Part shown: positions 28,013 through 36,313 of the stretch, piece by piece
Position numbering within the stretch: position 1 is the stretch's first letter
How the letters are laid out: each line of letters opens with the position of its first letter
Source of the DNA: Gemmobacter sp034519525
GTDB taxonomy: Bacteria; Pseudomonadota; Alphaproteobacteria; Rhodobacterales; Rhodobacteraceae
Direction: 5' to 3'
NCBI GenBank assembly: GCA_034519525.1
Contig: JAXHOJ010000061.1
Span: 124,001-188,000 of the forward strand
DNA length: 64,000 nt
The notes under the pieces: generated by a model
Told to the model about the DNA's origin: nothing
The model's database searches: none
Seen by the model: only the letters and a program-made list of their open reading frames with translations
Position numbers and translations under genes: made by a program

Positions 28013-28770
28013 GACAGCCGCACCGGGATGCCTGCGGCGGCCATATGCGCCTTGGCCTCGCCGATGGTATATTTGCCGAAGTGGAAGATCGAGGCGGCCA
28101 GCACCGCCGAGGCGTGGCCCTCGGTGACGCCCTCGACCAGGTGGTCGAGATTGCCGACGCCGCCCGAGGCGATGACCGGCACGCTGACCGCATCGGAAAT
28201 CGCGCGGGTCAGCGGCAGGTTGAACCCGGCCCTCGTGCCGTCGCGGTCCATCGAGGTGAGCAGGATCTCGCCCGCGCCCTTGGCGGCGACGGTGCGGGCG
28301 AATTCCACCGCGTCGATGCCGGTGGGCTTGCGGCCGCCATGGGTGAAGATTTCCCAGCGGCCCGGCTCTACCGTCTTGGCGTCAATCGCCACAACGATGC
28401 ACTGGCTGCCGAAGCGGTCTGCGGCTTCGGCCACCACATCGGGGTTGGCGACGGCGGCGGAATTGAAGCTGACCTTGTCGGCCCCCGCCAGCAGCAGGGC
28501 ACGCACATCGTGATGCGTGCGCACGCCACCGCCCACGGTGAGCGGCATGAAGCACTGCTCGGCGGTGCGGGTGACCAGATCGAACATGGTGCCGCGGTTT
28601 TCATGGGTGGCGTGGATGTCGAGGAAACACAGCTCGTCGGCGCCTGCGGCATCATAGGCGCGGGCGGCTTCGACCGGGTCGCCCGCGTCGATCAGGTTCA
28701 CGAAATTCACGCCTTTGACCACGCGGCCATCGGCCACGTCGAGGCAGGGGATGATGCGGGTTTTCAGCAT
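28009..28770 (-). CDS. hisF: Imidazole glycerol phosphate synthase, cyclase subunit
   Basis: With HisH forms IGP and AICAR from PRFAR and glutamine-derived ammonia. A 253-residue TIM barrel; Asp11 (RIIPCLDVADGRVV) and the Asp in VVAIDAK (about 130) are the catalytic acids. Phosphate-binding half-barrel repeats VGGGVRTHHD and ASGGVGN are present. The start ATG is 28770. It overlaps hisE by 4 nt; hisH is 3.2 kb away in the hisB-hisH unit. Confidence 0.97.
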   Translation of the reverse strand: MLKTRIIPCLDVADGRVVKGVNFVNLIDAGDPVEAARAYDAAGADELCFLDIHATHENRGTMFDLVTRTAEQCFMPLTVGGGVRTHHDVRALLLAGADKVSFNSAAVANPDVVAEAADRFGSQCIVVAIDAKTVEPGRWEIFTHGGRKPTGIDAVEFARTVAAKGAGEILLTSMDRDGTRAGFNLPLTRAISDAVSVPVIASGGVGNLDHLVEGVTEGHASAVLAASIFHFGKYTIGEAKAHMAAAGIPVRLS

Positions 28771-28825
28771 GGGCGTGACCTTGGTGCAGGGGGCTGGGGT
28801 GCGGGGCGGGGCTGGGAAAAGGGTA

Positions 28826-28887
28826 GGGGGCTTTGCCCCCTCGGCGCAAGCGCCTCACCCCCAGGATATTTGGACAACGGGAAGATG
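28826..28887 (+). repeat. GATATTT-tailed intergenic element, copy 1
   Basis: Hairpin GGGGGC-TTT-GCCCCC (28826-28840), small hairpin GGCGC-AA-GCGCC (28843-28854), then a tail CCCCCAGGATATTTGGACAA followed by CGGGAAGATG. It resembles copies at 38977-39034 and, reversed, 58477-58541. It lies in the 122-bp gap between hisF and hisA. Confidence 0.8.
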
Positions 28888-28892
28888 GGGGA

Positions 28893-29612
28893 TCAGGCCT
28901 TGAGGGCGTGCAGGGCTTCGGCAAGGTCGATGGCGCCATCATAGAGCGCGCGGCCCGAAATGGCGCCGGCGATCACGCCGGTATCGCGCAGGGCGATCAG
29001 ATCTGCCATCCGCGAGACGCCGCCCGAGGCGATGACGGGGATGGAGACGGCGCGGGCCAGAGCCTCGGTCGCGTCGATGTTCGGGCCCTGCATGGCGCCA
29101 TCGCGGTCGATGTCGGTATAGATGATGGCGGCGACGCCCGCATCTTCGAAGCTGCGGGCGAGGTCGGTGGCCTGCACGGTGGTTTCCGTGGCCCAGCCTT
29201 TGGTGGCGACGAAGCCCTTGCGGGCGTCGATCCCCACGGCAACCTTGCCGGGGAAGGCGCGGGCGGCTTCGCGGACCAGATCGGGGTTTTCCACCGCCAC
29301 GGTGCCGAGGATGACGCGGGCGAGGCCTTTGGTCAGCCACATCTCGATGGTGGCCATGTCGCGGATGCCGCCGCCAAGCTGGGCGGGGACGGTGCAGCGT
29401 TGCAGGATCGCCTCGACGGCGGCGCCGTTGACCGGCTGGCCCGCGAAGGCGCCGTTCAGATCGACGAGGTGGAGCCATTCGCAGCCTGCGGCCTGAAACT
29501 TTGCGGCCTGGGCGGCGGGATCATCGCCAAAGACGGTGGCTGCCGACATTTCGCCGCGCAGCAGGCGCACGCATTGGCCGTCTTTCAGGTCGATGGCGGG
29601 ATAGAGGATCAT
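28893..29612 (-). CDS. hisA: ProFAR isomerase
   Basis: Converts ProFAR to PRFAR in histidine synthesis. A 239-residue TIM barrel paralogous to HisF; Asp8 in MILYPAIDLKDGQCVRLLRG is the first catalytic acid and IIYTDIDRDGAMQG carries the second-half conserved region. Phosphate-binding motifs are LGGGIRD and ASGGVSR. The start ATG is 29612. A 122-bp gap with a repeat element separates it from hisF downstream. Confidence 0.97.
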   Translation of the reverse strand: MILYPAIDLKDGQCVRLLRGEMSAATVFGDDPAAQAAKFQAAGCEWLHLVDLNGAFAGQPVNGAAVEAILQRCTVPAQLGGGIRDMATIEMWLTKGLARVILGTVAVENPDLVREAARAFPGKVAVGIDARKGFVATKGWATETTVQATDLARSFEDAGVAAIIYTDIDRDGAMQGPNIDATEALARAVSIPVIASGGVSRMADLIALRDTGVIAGAISGRALYDGAIDLAEALHALKA

Positions 29613-29746
29613 GGCTTGCTCCGTCGCTCTGGTCGGGGGCGGTTTGGCATGGGGGGCGGCGCGGGGCAAGGGCCGCAACGTCATGCTTGCGGGAATCCGG
29701 GGGGCGTGCGGATGATCCCGGCAGGACAAGGGGAGGGAGGAACCCG

Positions 29747-30136
29747 ATGAAGGCAATCATGATGGCGGCTGCACTGGTGTTTGCGGCGGGGGCGGCGCTG
29801 GCCGATCCGGCCGAGGGCATCTGGAAGACCAAGCCGGATGACAACGGCAATTACGGCCATATCGAGATCAAGCCCTGTGGGGCGGCGGTCTGCGGCACGC
29901 TGGTGCAGGCCTTTGATGCGGCGGGCAAGGTGGTGGACAGCCCGAATACCGGCAAGCGCATCGTCTGGGATATGGTGGCGCAAGGTGGCGGGACCTATGC
30001 CGATGGCAAGATCTGGTCGCCCGACCGCGACAAGACCTATAATGCCAAGATGCAGCTGTCGGGCAATGGGCTGGCGGTGAAGGGTTGCGTTCTGGGCATC
30101 TGCCGCGATGGTGGCACCTGGTCACGGATCAAGTGA
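29747..30136 (+). CDS. DUF2147-family periplasmic protein
   Basis: A 129-residue protein with a Sec signal (MKAIMMAAALVFAAGAALAD, cut likely after ALA). The DUF2147 lipocalin-like core follows: EGIWKTKPDDNGNYGHIEI, KPCGAAVCGTLV, KIWSPDRDKTYNAKMQL and VKGCVLGICRDGGTW. Four cysteines could form disulfides. A strong GGGAGGGAGG ribosome site precedes ATG 29747. Function of the family is unknown; a periplasmic ligand-binding barrel is plausible. It is divergent from hisA. Confidence 0.88.
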   Translation: MKAIMMAAALVFAAGAALADPAEGIWKTKPDDNGNYGHIEIKPCGAAVCGTLVQAFDAAGKVVDSPNTGKRIVWDMVAQGGGTYADGKIWSPDRDKTYNAKMQLSGNGLAVKGCVLGICRDGGTWSRIK

Positions 30137-30190
30137 AGCCGCAGGAACCGGGTCGCCATCTGCGGCCCGGCTCTGGCAGGTTGGCGCAAA

Positions 30191-31060
30191 ATGGAGTTTC
30201 GCATGTCTGCTGCTGACTGGGCCCGGCTGATTGCCCTTTCCATCCTGTGGGGAGGGTCTTTCTTTTTTGTCGAGGTGGCGCTGACCGGCCTGCCTGCACT
30301 TTCGGTGGTGATTGCGCGGGTGGGTCTGGGCGCGCTGTGTCTGGTGGCGATGCTGCGGCTGTCGGGGCTGGCTTTGCCGCGCGGGGCCGGGGTCTGGCGG
30401 GCGTTGGCGGTGATGGGGTTTTTGAACAATGCGGTGCCCTTCAGCCTGTTTGCCTTTGCGCAGGGTGAGATCAGCGGATCGCTGGCCGCGATTTTGAACG
30501 CCACGACGCCGCTGTTTGGCGTGGTGGTGGCGCATCTGGCCGGGGCCGAGGCTTTGACGGCGCGGCGGCTGGGGGGCGTGGCTGCGGGGATTGCCGGGGT
30601 GGCGGTGATGGCGGGCGGTGGCAGCGGGGCGCTGCCTGCGATGCTGGCCTGCCTTGGGGCGGCGCTGTCCTATGCCTTGGCCGGGGTCTGGGGGCGGCGG
30701 TTCCGGGCGATGGGGATTGCGCCCTTGCAGGCGGCCTTTGGGCAGGTGGCGGCGGCTTCGGTGCTGCTGCTGCCGGTCTGGCTGCTGGTGGATCGACCCT
30801 GGGCGCTGCCGGTGCCGGGCCTGCCGGTGCTGGCGGCGGTGCTGGGGATTGCCCTGCTGTCCACCGCGCTGGCCTATGTGCTGTTCTTCCGGCTGCTGGC
30901 CTCGGCCGGGGCGGTGAACCTGATGCTGGTGACCTTCCTGATCCCGGTGAGTGCGGCGGCCCTGGGCGCGCTGGTGCTGGGCGAGCGGCTGGAGGGGCAG
31001 CATTATGCCGGGTTCGGGCTGATCGTGCTGGGGCTTTGGGCGGTGGCGCGGCGGGCGTGA
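30191..31060 (+). CDS. EamA/DMT-family transporter
   Basis: A 289-residue inner-membrane protein with about ten hydrophobic helices arranged as two EamA repeats. The first begins WARLIALSILWGGSFFFVEV and the second lies around LACLGAALSYALAGVWGRRF. It ends with a positive tail (WAVARRA). Drug/metabolite transporters move amino acids, nucleosides or small metabolites; no substrate can be inferred. ATG 30191 is used; an ATG at 30203 (MSAADW) is also possible. It converges on glsA. Confidence 0.87.
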   Translation: MEFRMSAADWARLIALSILWGGSFFFVEVALTGLPALSVVIARVGLGALCLVAMLRLSGLALPRGAGVWRALAVMGFLNNAVPFSLFAFAQGEISGSLAAILNATTPLFGVVVAHLAGAEALTARRLGGVAAGIAGVAVMAGGGSGALPAMLACLGAALSYALAGVWGRRFRAMGIAPLQAAFGQVAAASVLLLPVWLLVDRPWALPVPGLPVLAAVLGIALLSTALAYVLFFRLLASAGAVNLMLVTFLIPVSAAALGALVLGERLEGQHYAGFGLIVLGLWAVARRA

Positions 31061-31079
31061 GGGCGGGGCCTGACGGGGG

Positions 31080-31991
31080 TCAGCCGAAGACCGACCAGCC
31101 GGTGGCGCGGGCCAGCCGTTCCACCGCCAGCGTGCCCAGCTGCGAATTGCCCTGCGCGTTCAGCCCTGGCGACCAGACGGCGATGGAGGCACGGCCCGGC
31201 GCGATGACCAGAATCCCGCCGCCCACGCCGGATTTGCCGGGCAGGCCCACGCGATAGGCAAAATCGCCCGAACCATCGTAATGGCCGCAGGTCATCATCA
31301 GCGCGTTGATGCGGCGGGTGCGCGAGGGCGCGAGCATCCGGGGCTGGCCGGGCGCCGCCATCAGGAAGCGGCCGGCACGGGCCAGTTGCCGCGCGCTCAT
31401 CTCGATGGCGCATTGGTGGAAATAGGTGCCGCAGGTCAGCGCCGGATCATGCAGCAGGTTGCCATGCGCCCGCATGAAATGCGCCAGCGCCAGATTGCGG
31501 TCGCCGGTTTCCAGTTCGGAGGCGGCGACGGCGCGGTTGATGTGGATGTCGTCATCCCCCGCGGCCTCGCGCAGGAAGCGCAGGATCTCGCCCAGCAGTT
31601 CGCGCGGCTGGTGGCCTGCAAGGATGGCATCCGTCACCACGATGGCGCCCGCATTGATGAACGGGTTGCGCGGGATGCCGCGCTCATGTTCCAGCTGGAT
31701 CATGGAGTTGAAGGCCAGCCCCGAAGGCTCGCGCCCGACGCGGGGCCAGAGCTGATCGCCCAGACGCCCCAGCGCGATGGCAAGGGTGAAGACCTTGCTG
31801 ACCGACTGGATGGAAAAGGCCATATCTGCCGCGCCTGTGGTGAAGGTGTCACCCTCGGCGGTGCAGATGGCCATGGCGAAGTGATCGGGCGAGACGCGCG
31901 CCAGTTCGGGGATGTAATCGGCCACGCGGCCCCGGTCAGGGGCTGCGGCCATCTCCTCGCCAATGCGGTCGAGGATTGCCTGCAGATCCAT
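31080..31991 (-). CDS. glsA: Glutaminase
   Basis: Hydrolyses glutamine to glutamate and ammonia. A 303-residue serine-dependent beta-lactamase-fold glutaminase with the Ser63-x-x-Lys66 pair in FSIQSVSKVFTLAI, NPFINAGAIVV, and LPGKSGVGGGILVIAPG near the end. Its ATG (31991) shares one base with the hisH stop (TGATG), so translation is coupled to hisH. It lies last in the hisB-hisH-glsA run. This is an unexpected partner, since HisH has its own glutaminase activity. Confidence 0.95.
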   Translation of the reverse strand: MDLQAILDRIGEEMAAAPDRGRVADYIPELARVSPDHFAMAICTAEGDTFTTGAADMAFSIQSVSKVFTLAIALGRLGDQLWPRVGREPSGLAFNSMIQLEHERGIPRNPFINAGAIVVTDAILAGHQPRELLGEILRFLREAAGDDDIHINRAVAASELETGDRNLALAHFMRAHGNLLHDPALTCGTYFHQCAIEMSARQLARAGRFLMAAPGQPRMLAPSRTRRINALMMTCGHYDGSGDFAYRVGLPGKSGVGGGILVIAPGRASIAVWSPGLNAQGNSQLGTLAVERLARATGWSVFG

Positions 31992-32632
31992 CAGGGGGCC
32001 CAGCGGAGGAAATTGGCGATCAGGCGCAGGCCGGTGGCCTGCGATTTTTCCGGGTGGAACTGGGTGCCCACCATATTGCCCGCCCCGATGATGGCGGTGA
32101 TATCGCCCGCGTAATCGACATGGGCCAGCCGTTCGGTGGGCTTGGCCACCTGATAGGCGTAGGAATGGACGAAATAGGCGTGATCGCCGGTGGCGATACC
32201 CTCCAGCACCGGGTGGGGGTGGTCGATCACCAGATCGTTCCAGCCCATATGCGGCACTTTCAGCGCGGGGTCGGCGGGGGTGATGCGCGTCACCTCGCCA
32301 CCGATCCAGTCGAAGCCGGGGGTATCCTGATATTCGCGGCCCCAGGTGGCCATCATCTGCATCCCGACACAGATGCCCAGAAACGGGCGGCCCTTCTGGC
32401 GCACGGCTTCGGAGATCGCGTCAAACAGCCCGCCATATTCCCCCAGCGCGCGGCGGCAGGCCGGAAAGGCGCCATCGCCCGGCAGCACGATGCGATCGGC
32501 GCGGGCGACATCTTCGGGGCGCGAGGTCACCAGAATCTCGCCGCCGCCGACCTCGGCCGCCATGCGTTGAAACGCCTTTTCGGCGGAATGGAGATTGCCG
32601 CTGTCGTAATCGACAAGAACCGTCAGGGCCAT
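31991..32632 (-). CDS. hisH: Imidazole glycerol phosphate synthase, glutaminase subunit
   Basis: Class I glutamine amidotransferase that feeds ammonia to HisF. It has 213 residues. The nucleophile Cys is in FLGICVGMQMMATWG, and the His/Glu pair in GTQFHPEKSQATG. The N-terminus MALTVLVDYDSGNLHSAEKA is typical. The start ATG is 32632. The gap to hisB upstream (79 bp) holds a double palindrome. Confidence 0.97.
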   Translation of the reverse strand: MALTVLVDYDSGNLHSAEKAFQRMAAEVGGGEILVTSRPEDVARADRIVLPGDGAFPACRRALGEYGGLFDAISEAVRQKGRPFLGICVGMQMMATWGREYQDTPGFDWIGGEVTRITPADPALKVPHMGWNDLVIDHPHPVLEGIATGDHAYFVHSYAYQVAKPTERLAHVDYAGDITAIIGAGNMVGTQFHPEKSQATGLRLIANFLRWAP

Positions 32633-32650
32633 TGTTCGCTTCCTTGCGAT

Positions 32651-32696
32651 GCAAGGATTTTGCAAAATCCTTGCAAATTTCTTCGAAGAAATTTGC
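32651..32696. repeat. 46-bp double palindrome, copy C
   Basis: Two perfect 24-bp palindromes overlapping by GC: 32651-32674 (arm GCAAGGATTTTG) and 32673-32696 (arm GCAAATTTCTTC). It is between hisB and hisH, two genes read in the same direction, unlike copies A and B, which lie between convergent genes. Confidence 0.9.
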
Positions 32697-32711
32697 CGCG
32701 GGGCGGCGGCG

Positions 32712-33299
32712 TTACAGCGCGCCCTTGGTCGAAGGGATGGCATCGGCCTTGCGCGGATCGGTTTCCACCGCCATGCGCAGGGCGCGGGCCACGGCCTTGA
32801 AGGCGGCCTCGGCGATGTGGTGGCTGTTCACGCCATGCCGCAGGTCGATATGCAGGGTGATGCCGCCATGGGTGGCCAGCGCCTGAAAGAATTCGCGCAC
32901 CAGTTCGGTATCGAAGCTGCCGATCTTCTGGCTGGGGAAATCGACATTCCACACAAGGAACGGCCGCCCCGAAAGATCCAGCGCGCAATGCACCTGCGCA
33001 TCATCCATCGGCAGCGAACATTCGCCATAGCGGCGGATGCCGGTCTTGTCGCCCAGGGCCTTGACCAGCGCCTGACCCAGCGCGATGCCGGTATCCTCGA
33101 CCGTGTGGTGATCGTCGATATGCAGATCGCCCTTGGCGCGCAGCACCATGTCGATCAGCGAATGGCGCGACAGCTGATCCATCATGTGATCGAAGAAGCC
33201 GACGCCCGACTGCATGTCATACGTGCCGGTGCCATCCAGATTGATGGCGATGGAAATCTCGGTTTCCGAGGTGCGGCGGCTGATTTCGGCCTTGCGCAT
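32712..33299 (-). CDS. hisB: Imidazoleglycerol-phosphate dehydratase
   Basis: Dehydrates IGP to imidazole-acetol phosphate using Mn2+. It has 195 residues, a monofunctional HisB without the phosphatase domain of E. coli HisB. Metal-binding motifs are GFFDHMMDQLSRHS, DDHHTVEDTGIALGQAL and GVNSHHIAEAAFKAVARAL. The start ATG is 33299 (MRKAEISRRTSETEI). It is the first gene of hisB-hisH-glsA. Confidence 0.97.
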   Translation of the reverse strand: MRKAEISRRTSETEISIAINLDGTGTYDMQSGVGFFDHMMDQLSRHSLIDMVLRAKGDLHIDDHHTVEDTGIALGQALVKALGDKTGIRRYGECSLPMDDAQVHCALDLSGRPFLVWNVDFPSQKIGSFDTELVREFFQALATHGGITLHIDLRHGVNSHHIAEAAFKAVARALRMAVETDPRKADAIPSTKGAL

Positions 33300-33382
33300 G
33301 GGGCTTCTCCGCTGATGGTTCGCGGGCGTTATAGGGCGGGCCGGGGCGAGAGGGAAGCCGGGATCGCGCGCGCCCCGTGGGG

Positions 33383-34264
33383 TCAGGCCAGCGCGGCACC
33401 GGGCGCAAGGGCTGCCGCAATCCGGGTGGCGTTGCGCATCATCATCCGGTGCCAGCCGCTGTCGCCCGCGGGGGCGGGCCAATCGGCATCGGCCAACAGG
33501 GCACCTGCCGGATGCAGGGCATGGCCCCGGGCGGCGGCGGCCTGCAGCAGGCGGGCGGTGGAGGGCGCATCTGCGGCGGTGAAGATCGTGGTCACGCCAG
33601 TGGTGGCAAGCAGGTCGGCCAGTGCGGCAAGGCTGCGGGCATCGGCGGCATCGGACAGGGCGATGGCGTCAAAGCCGAAGGCGCGGGCGAAATGCGTCAT
33701 GCCGGGTGCTTCGGTGACGATCAGGCGCTGATGGGCCGGAACCGGCGCCAGCGTTTCGGCAATGGCCGCTGCATGGGCCAGGATATCGCCCGCAAAGCCA
33801 TGGCCCGCGCGTAGGATGCTGTCGGCAGAGGCGGGCAGTTCCTGCGCCAGCCGGGTGGCCAGCGCCTGAACGGCCGCCGACCACAGCGCCGGGTCATGGG
33901 CGATCTGCGCGCCCTGTGCCGGGGTATCGGGCAGCAGATCTTCCAGTGCGATCACCCGGCCACGGGCGGCCTGGCGTTGCAGCAGATCATCCATCCGGCG
34001 TTCCAGCCCCGGCCCATGGCGCAGGACAAGATCGGCATCGGCAATCGCCACCAGATCAGACCGGCCCGGACGGTGCAGCGCCGGATCATGCGGCGGGGCG
34101 GCAATGGCGCGGATGTCGAACCCGGTCAGCCGCCGGGCGGCATCGGCGATCAGCCCGGTGGTGGCCACGATCCGGGGCGCCGCCTGCGCACCTGCGACCG
34201 GCGCAACAAGTGCGGTGGCCATCAGGGTCATCATGGACCGGCGGTTGAGGAAGGATCGGGTCAT
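33383..34264 (-). CDS. Orphan Zn/Mn-type ABC substrate-binding protein
   Basis: A 293-residue member of the ZnuA/MntA/PsaA cluster A-I. An N-terminal leader with twin arginines and a hydrophobic stretch (FLNRRSMMTLMATALVAPVA) suggests Sec or Tat export. The mature part begins RIVATTGLIADAARRLTGFD. Candidate metal ligands are the histidines in PPHDPALHRPGRSDL and LRHGPGLERRM, and the acidic/His set in VTEAPGMTHFARAFGF. It would bind Zn or Mn in the periplasm. No permease or ATPase gene is adjacent, so it must work with a system encoded elsewhere or not be a transporter part. Confidence 0.8.
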   Translation of the reverse strand: MTRSFLNRRSMMTLMATALVAPVAGAQAAPRIVATTGLIADAARRLTGFDIRAIAAPPHDPALHRPGRSDLVAIADADLVLRHGPGLERRMDDLLQRQAARGRVIALEDLLPDTPAQGAQIAHDPALWSAAVQALATRLAQELPASADSILRAGHGFAGDILAHAAAIAETLAPVPAHQRLIVTEAPGMTHFARAFGFDAIALSDAADARSLAALADLLATTGVTTIFTAADAPSTARLLQAAAARGHALHPAGALLADADWPAPAGDSGWHRMMMRNATRIAAALAPGAALA

Positions 34265-34295
34265 GCGCAACAGGGTATGGGCAATGGCGCCAGAG

Positions 34296-35303
34296 TCAAC
34301 CGGATGTGCGGGTGCTTGTCGGCAAAGTGACGGTGCGCGGTCTGCGCAATTGGCCGGGCGGGCTGCCGAAGGCGCGGCTGAAGGCACGGCTGAGCGTGGC
34401 CGGGCCGGAAAATCCGGTGCGCAGGGCAATTTCGGCCAGCGGATGCCGGGTATCCGTCAGCAGGCGGCGCGCGGCCTGCAGGCGCAGGCCAAGGCCATAG
34501 GCGGCGGGGCCAAGCCCCAGATTTTCGTGGAACAGCTGTTCCAGCCTGCGGGGCGAAAGGCCAAGCGCCTGTGCCGTGGCGCTGGCAGGCTCGGGGCTGT
34601 CCAGCCGCGATTCCATGCGGGCGATGGCGGCGGCCACGCGCGGGTCCAGCCGGGGATCGGGGCGGGTGGTGGTGATCTGCGGCTCGTCCGCCGGGCGCGG
34701 GGTGGTGACGAAACTGGCCGCCACCTGCAGCGCGATGGCAGGGCCATGGCGGGCGCGGATCAGATGCAGCATCAGATCGGCAGCGGGCGCCGCGCCACCC
34801 GCCGTGAAATAGCGCCCCGACAGGGCGAAACGATCCGGCACCACGTCGATGTCGGGGTGGCTGGCCGCGAAATCCTCCAGATCCTCCCAATGCACGGTGG
34901 CGCGCTGCCCGGCCAGCAGGCCTGCGCGGGCCAGCACCCAGCCGCCGGCATCAATGCCGCCGATGGCGCGAAAGCGCGGCGCCAGGCGCCGCAGGTCGCG
35001 CAGCAGCGGTTTCGTCGCCACTTCGGACTGGCGATAGCCCGCAATCACGATCAACGCATCAGCCCCTTCGGCGGCGGCCAGCGGGCCGGTGGCGGGCAGC
35101 TCGATCCCGCAGGTCAGCGGCACGGCCGCGCCGGTGGGCGATACGACGCGCCAGCGATAGGCCTCGTGCCCCAGATGCCGGTTGGCGGCGCGCAAGGGAT
35201 CCAGCGTGGAGGCCACTTCAAGAATCGAGGCCTGCGGCAGGATCAGCAGGGCCAGGGTCAGGGGCTGCTGCGATGCGGCGAAGATCGTTTCGGTTTTTGC
35301 CAT
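34296..35303 (-). CDS. cdhR: GlxA-type AraC regulator, probable carnitine-pathway activator CdhR
   Basis: A 335-residue regulator. The N-terminal DJ-1/PfpI-like domain (about 10-190; LTLALLILPQASILEVASTL, GGIDAGGWVLARAGLL) senses ligand. The C-terminal AraC HTH pair (about 235-325) has ALGLSPRRLEQLFHENLGLG and ALRTGFSGPATLSRAFSRAF. The start ATG is 35303. It is divergent, 72 bp away, from the dehydrocarnitine cleavage gene. In Pseudomonas the GATase1-AraC protein CdhR activates carnitine catabolic genes in the same arrangement. The gene name is inferred from family and context. Confidence 0.83.
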   Translation of the reverse strand: MAKTETIFAASQQPLTLALLILPQASILEVASTLDPLRAANRHLGHEAYRWRVVSPTGAAVPLTCGIELPATGPLAAAEGADALIVIAGYRQSEVATKPLLRDLRRLAPRFRAIGGIDAGGWVLARAGLLAGQRATVHWEDLEDFAASHPDIDVVPDRFALSGRYFTAGGAAPAADLMLHLIRARHGPAIALQVAASFVTTPRPADEPQITTTRPDPRLDPRVAAAIARMESRLDSPEPASATAQALGLSPRRLEQLFHENLGLGPAAYGLGLRLQAARRLLTDTRHPLAEIALRTGFSGPATLSRAFSRAFGSPPGQLRRPRTVTLPTSTRTSG

Positions 35304-35374
35304 ATCTATTTCGTAAAGCGCAAAGCGTGGCCGCACAAGCCCGCTAATCTGCCTGCCAAGAGAAGGAGATGCCG

Positions 35375-36313
35375 ATGCCCCTGGCCATGAACCGCGAAGT
35401 TTTCATCACCTGTGCCGTGACCGGATCGGGCGGCACGCAGGACCGCTCGCCCCATGTGCCGCGTTCGCCCGCGCAGATCGCCGAAAGCGCCATTGCGGCG
35501 GCCAAGGCGGGGGCGGCGGTGGTGCATTGCCATGTGCGCGATCCCGAAACCGGCAAGCCCGCGCGCGATCCGGCCCTGTACCGCGAAGTGACCGAGCGCA
35601 TCCGCGACAGCGCCACGGATGTGGTGCTGAACCTGACCGCCGGCATGGGCGGCGACATCTATTTCGAAGGCAGCGAGGATATGGGCCGCATGGGCCCGCG
35701 ATCCGACATGGCGGGGGCCACCGAGCGGGTGGCGCATGTGGTAGACTGCCGGCCCGAGATCTGCACGCTGGATTGCGGCACGATGAACTTCAACGAGGCC
35801 GATTATGTGATGGTCAACACGCCCGGGATGCTGCGCGACATGGCGCGGCGGATGGCGGCCTCGGGCGTGCGGATCGAGATCGAGGCGTTCGATACCGGCC
35901 ATCTGTGGCTGGCCAAGGAACTGGTGCGCGAAGGCGTGATCCCCGACCCGGTGCTGGTGCAGCTGTGCATGGGCGTGCCATGGGGCGCGCCCGATGATCT
36001 GAACACCTTTCTGGCCATGGTGAACAACGTGCCCGCCAGCTGGCACTGGAGCGCGTTTTCCATCGGCCGCCACCAGATGGCCTATGTCGCCGCCGCGGTG
36101 CTGGCGGGCGGCAATGTGCGGGTGGGGCTGGAGGACAACCTCTGGCTCGACAAGGGCGTGCTGGCCACCAATGCGCAACTGGTGGAGCGGGCGGTGTACG
36201 ATCATCGAGTGCATGGGCTGCGCGGGTGCTCGACGCCCGGGCGAGGTGCGCGCGCGAAGCTGGGCCTGGACAAAGCGCGCTGCCGCTGGACAGGAGGGAT
36301 GAGGACAGCATGA
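35375..36313 (+). CDS. cdhC: BKACE-family dehydrocarnitine cleavage enzyme (compensated frame breaks)
   Basis: Beta-keto acid cleavage enzyme; in carnitine degradation it condenses 3-dehydrocarnitine with acetyl-CoA to give betainyl-CoA and acetoacetate. Visible are FITCAVTGSGGTQDRSPHVP (zinc/substrate region), AAVVHCHVRDPETGKP with the HxH metal ligands, and MAYVAAAVLAGGNVRVGLED. AGAAGGAG at 35361-35368 makes ATG 35375 the better start than ATG 35369. Near 36197 (an extra T) and 36255 (extra GC) the frame slips. The corrected C-terminus reads AVTIIECMG...GEVRAKLGL. The stop overlaps the next ATG. Confidence 0.88.
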   Translation: MPLAMNREVFITCAVTGSGGTQDRSPHVPRSPAQIAESAIAAAKAGAAVVHCHVRDPETGKPARDPALYREVTERIRDSATDVVLNLTAGMGGDIYFEGSEDMGRMGPRSDMAGATERVAHVVDCRPEICTLDCGTMNFNEADYVMVNTPGMLRDMARRMAASGVRIEIEAFDTGHLWLAKELVREGVIPDPVLVQLCMGVPWGAPDDLNTFLAMVNNVPASWHWSAFSIGRHQMAYVAAAVLAGGNVRVGLEDNLWLDKGVLATNAQLVERAVYDHRVHGLRGCSTPGRGARAKLGLDKARCRWTGGMRTA

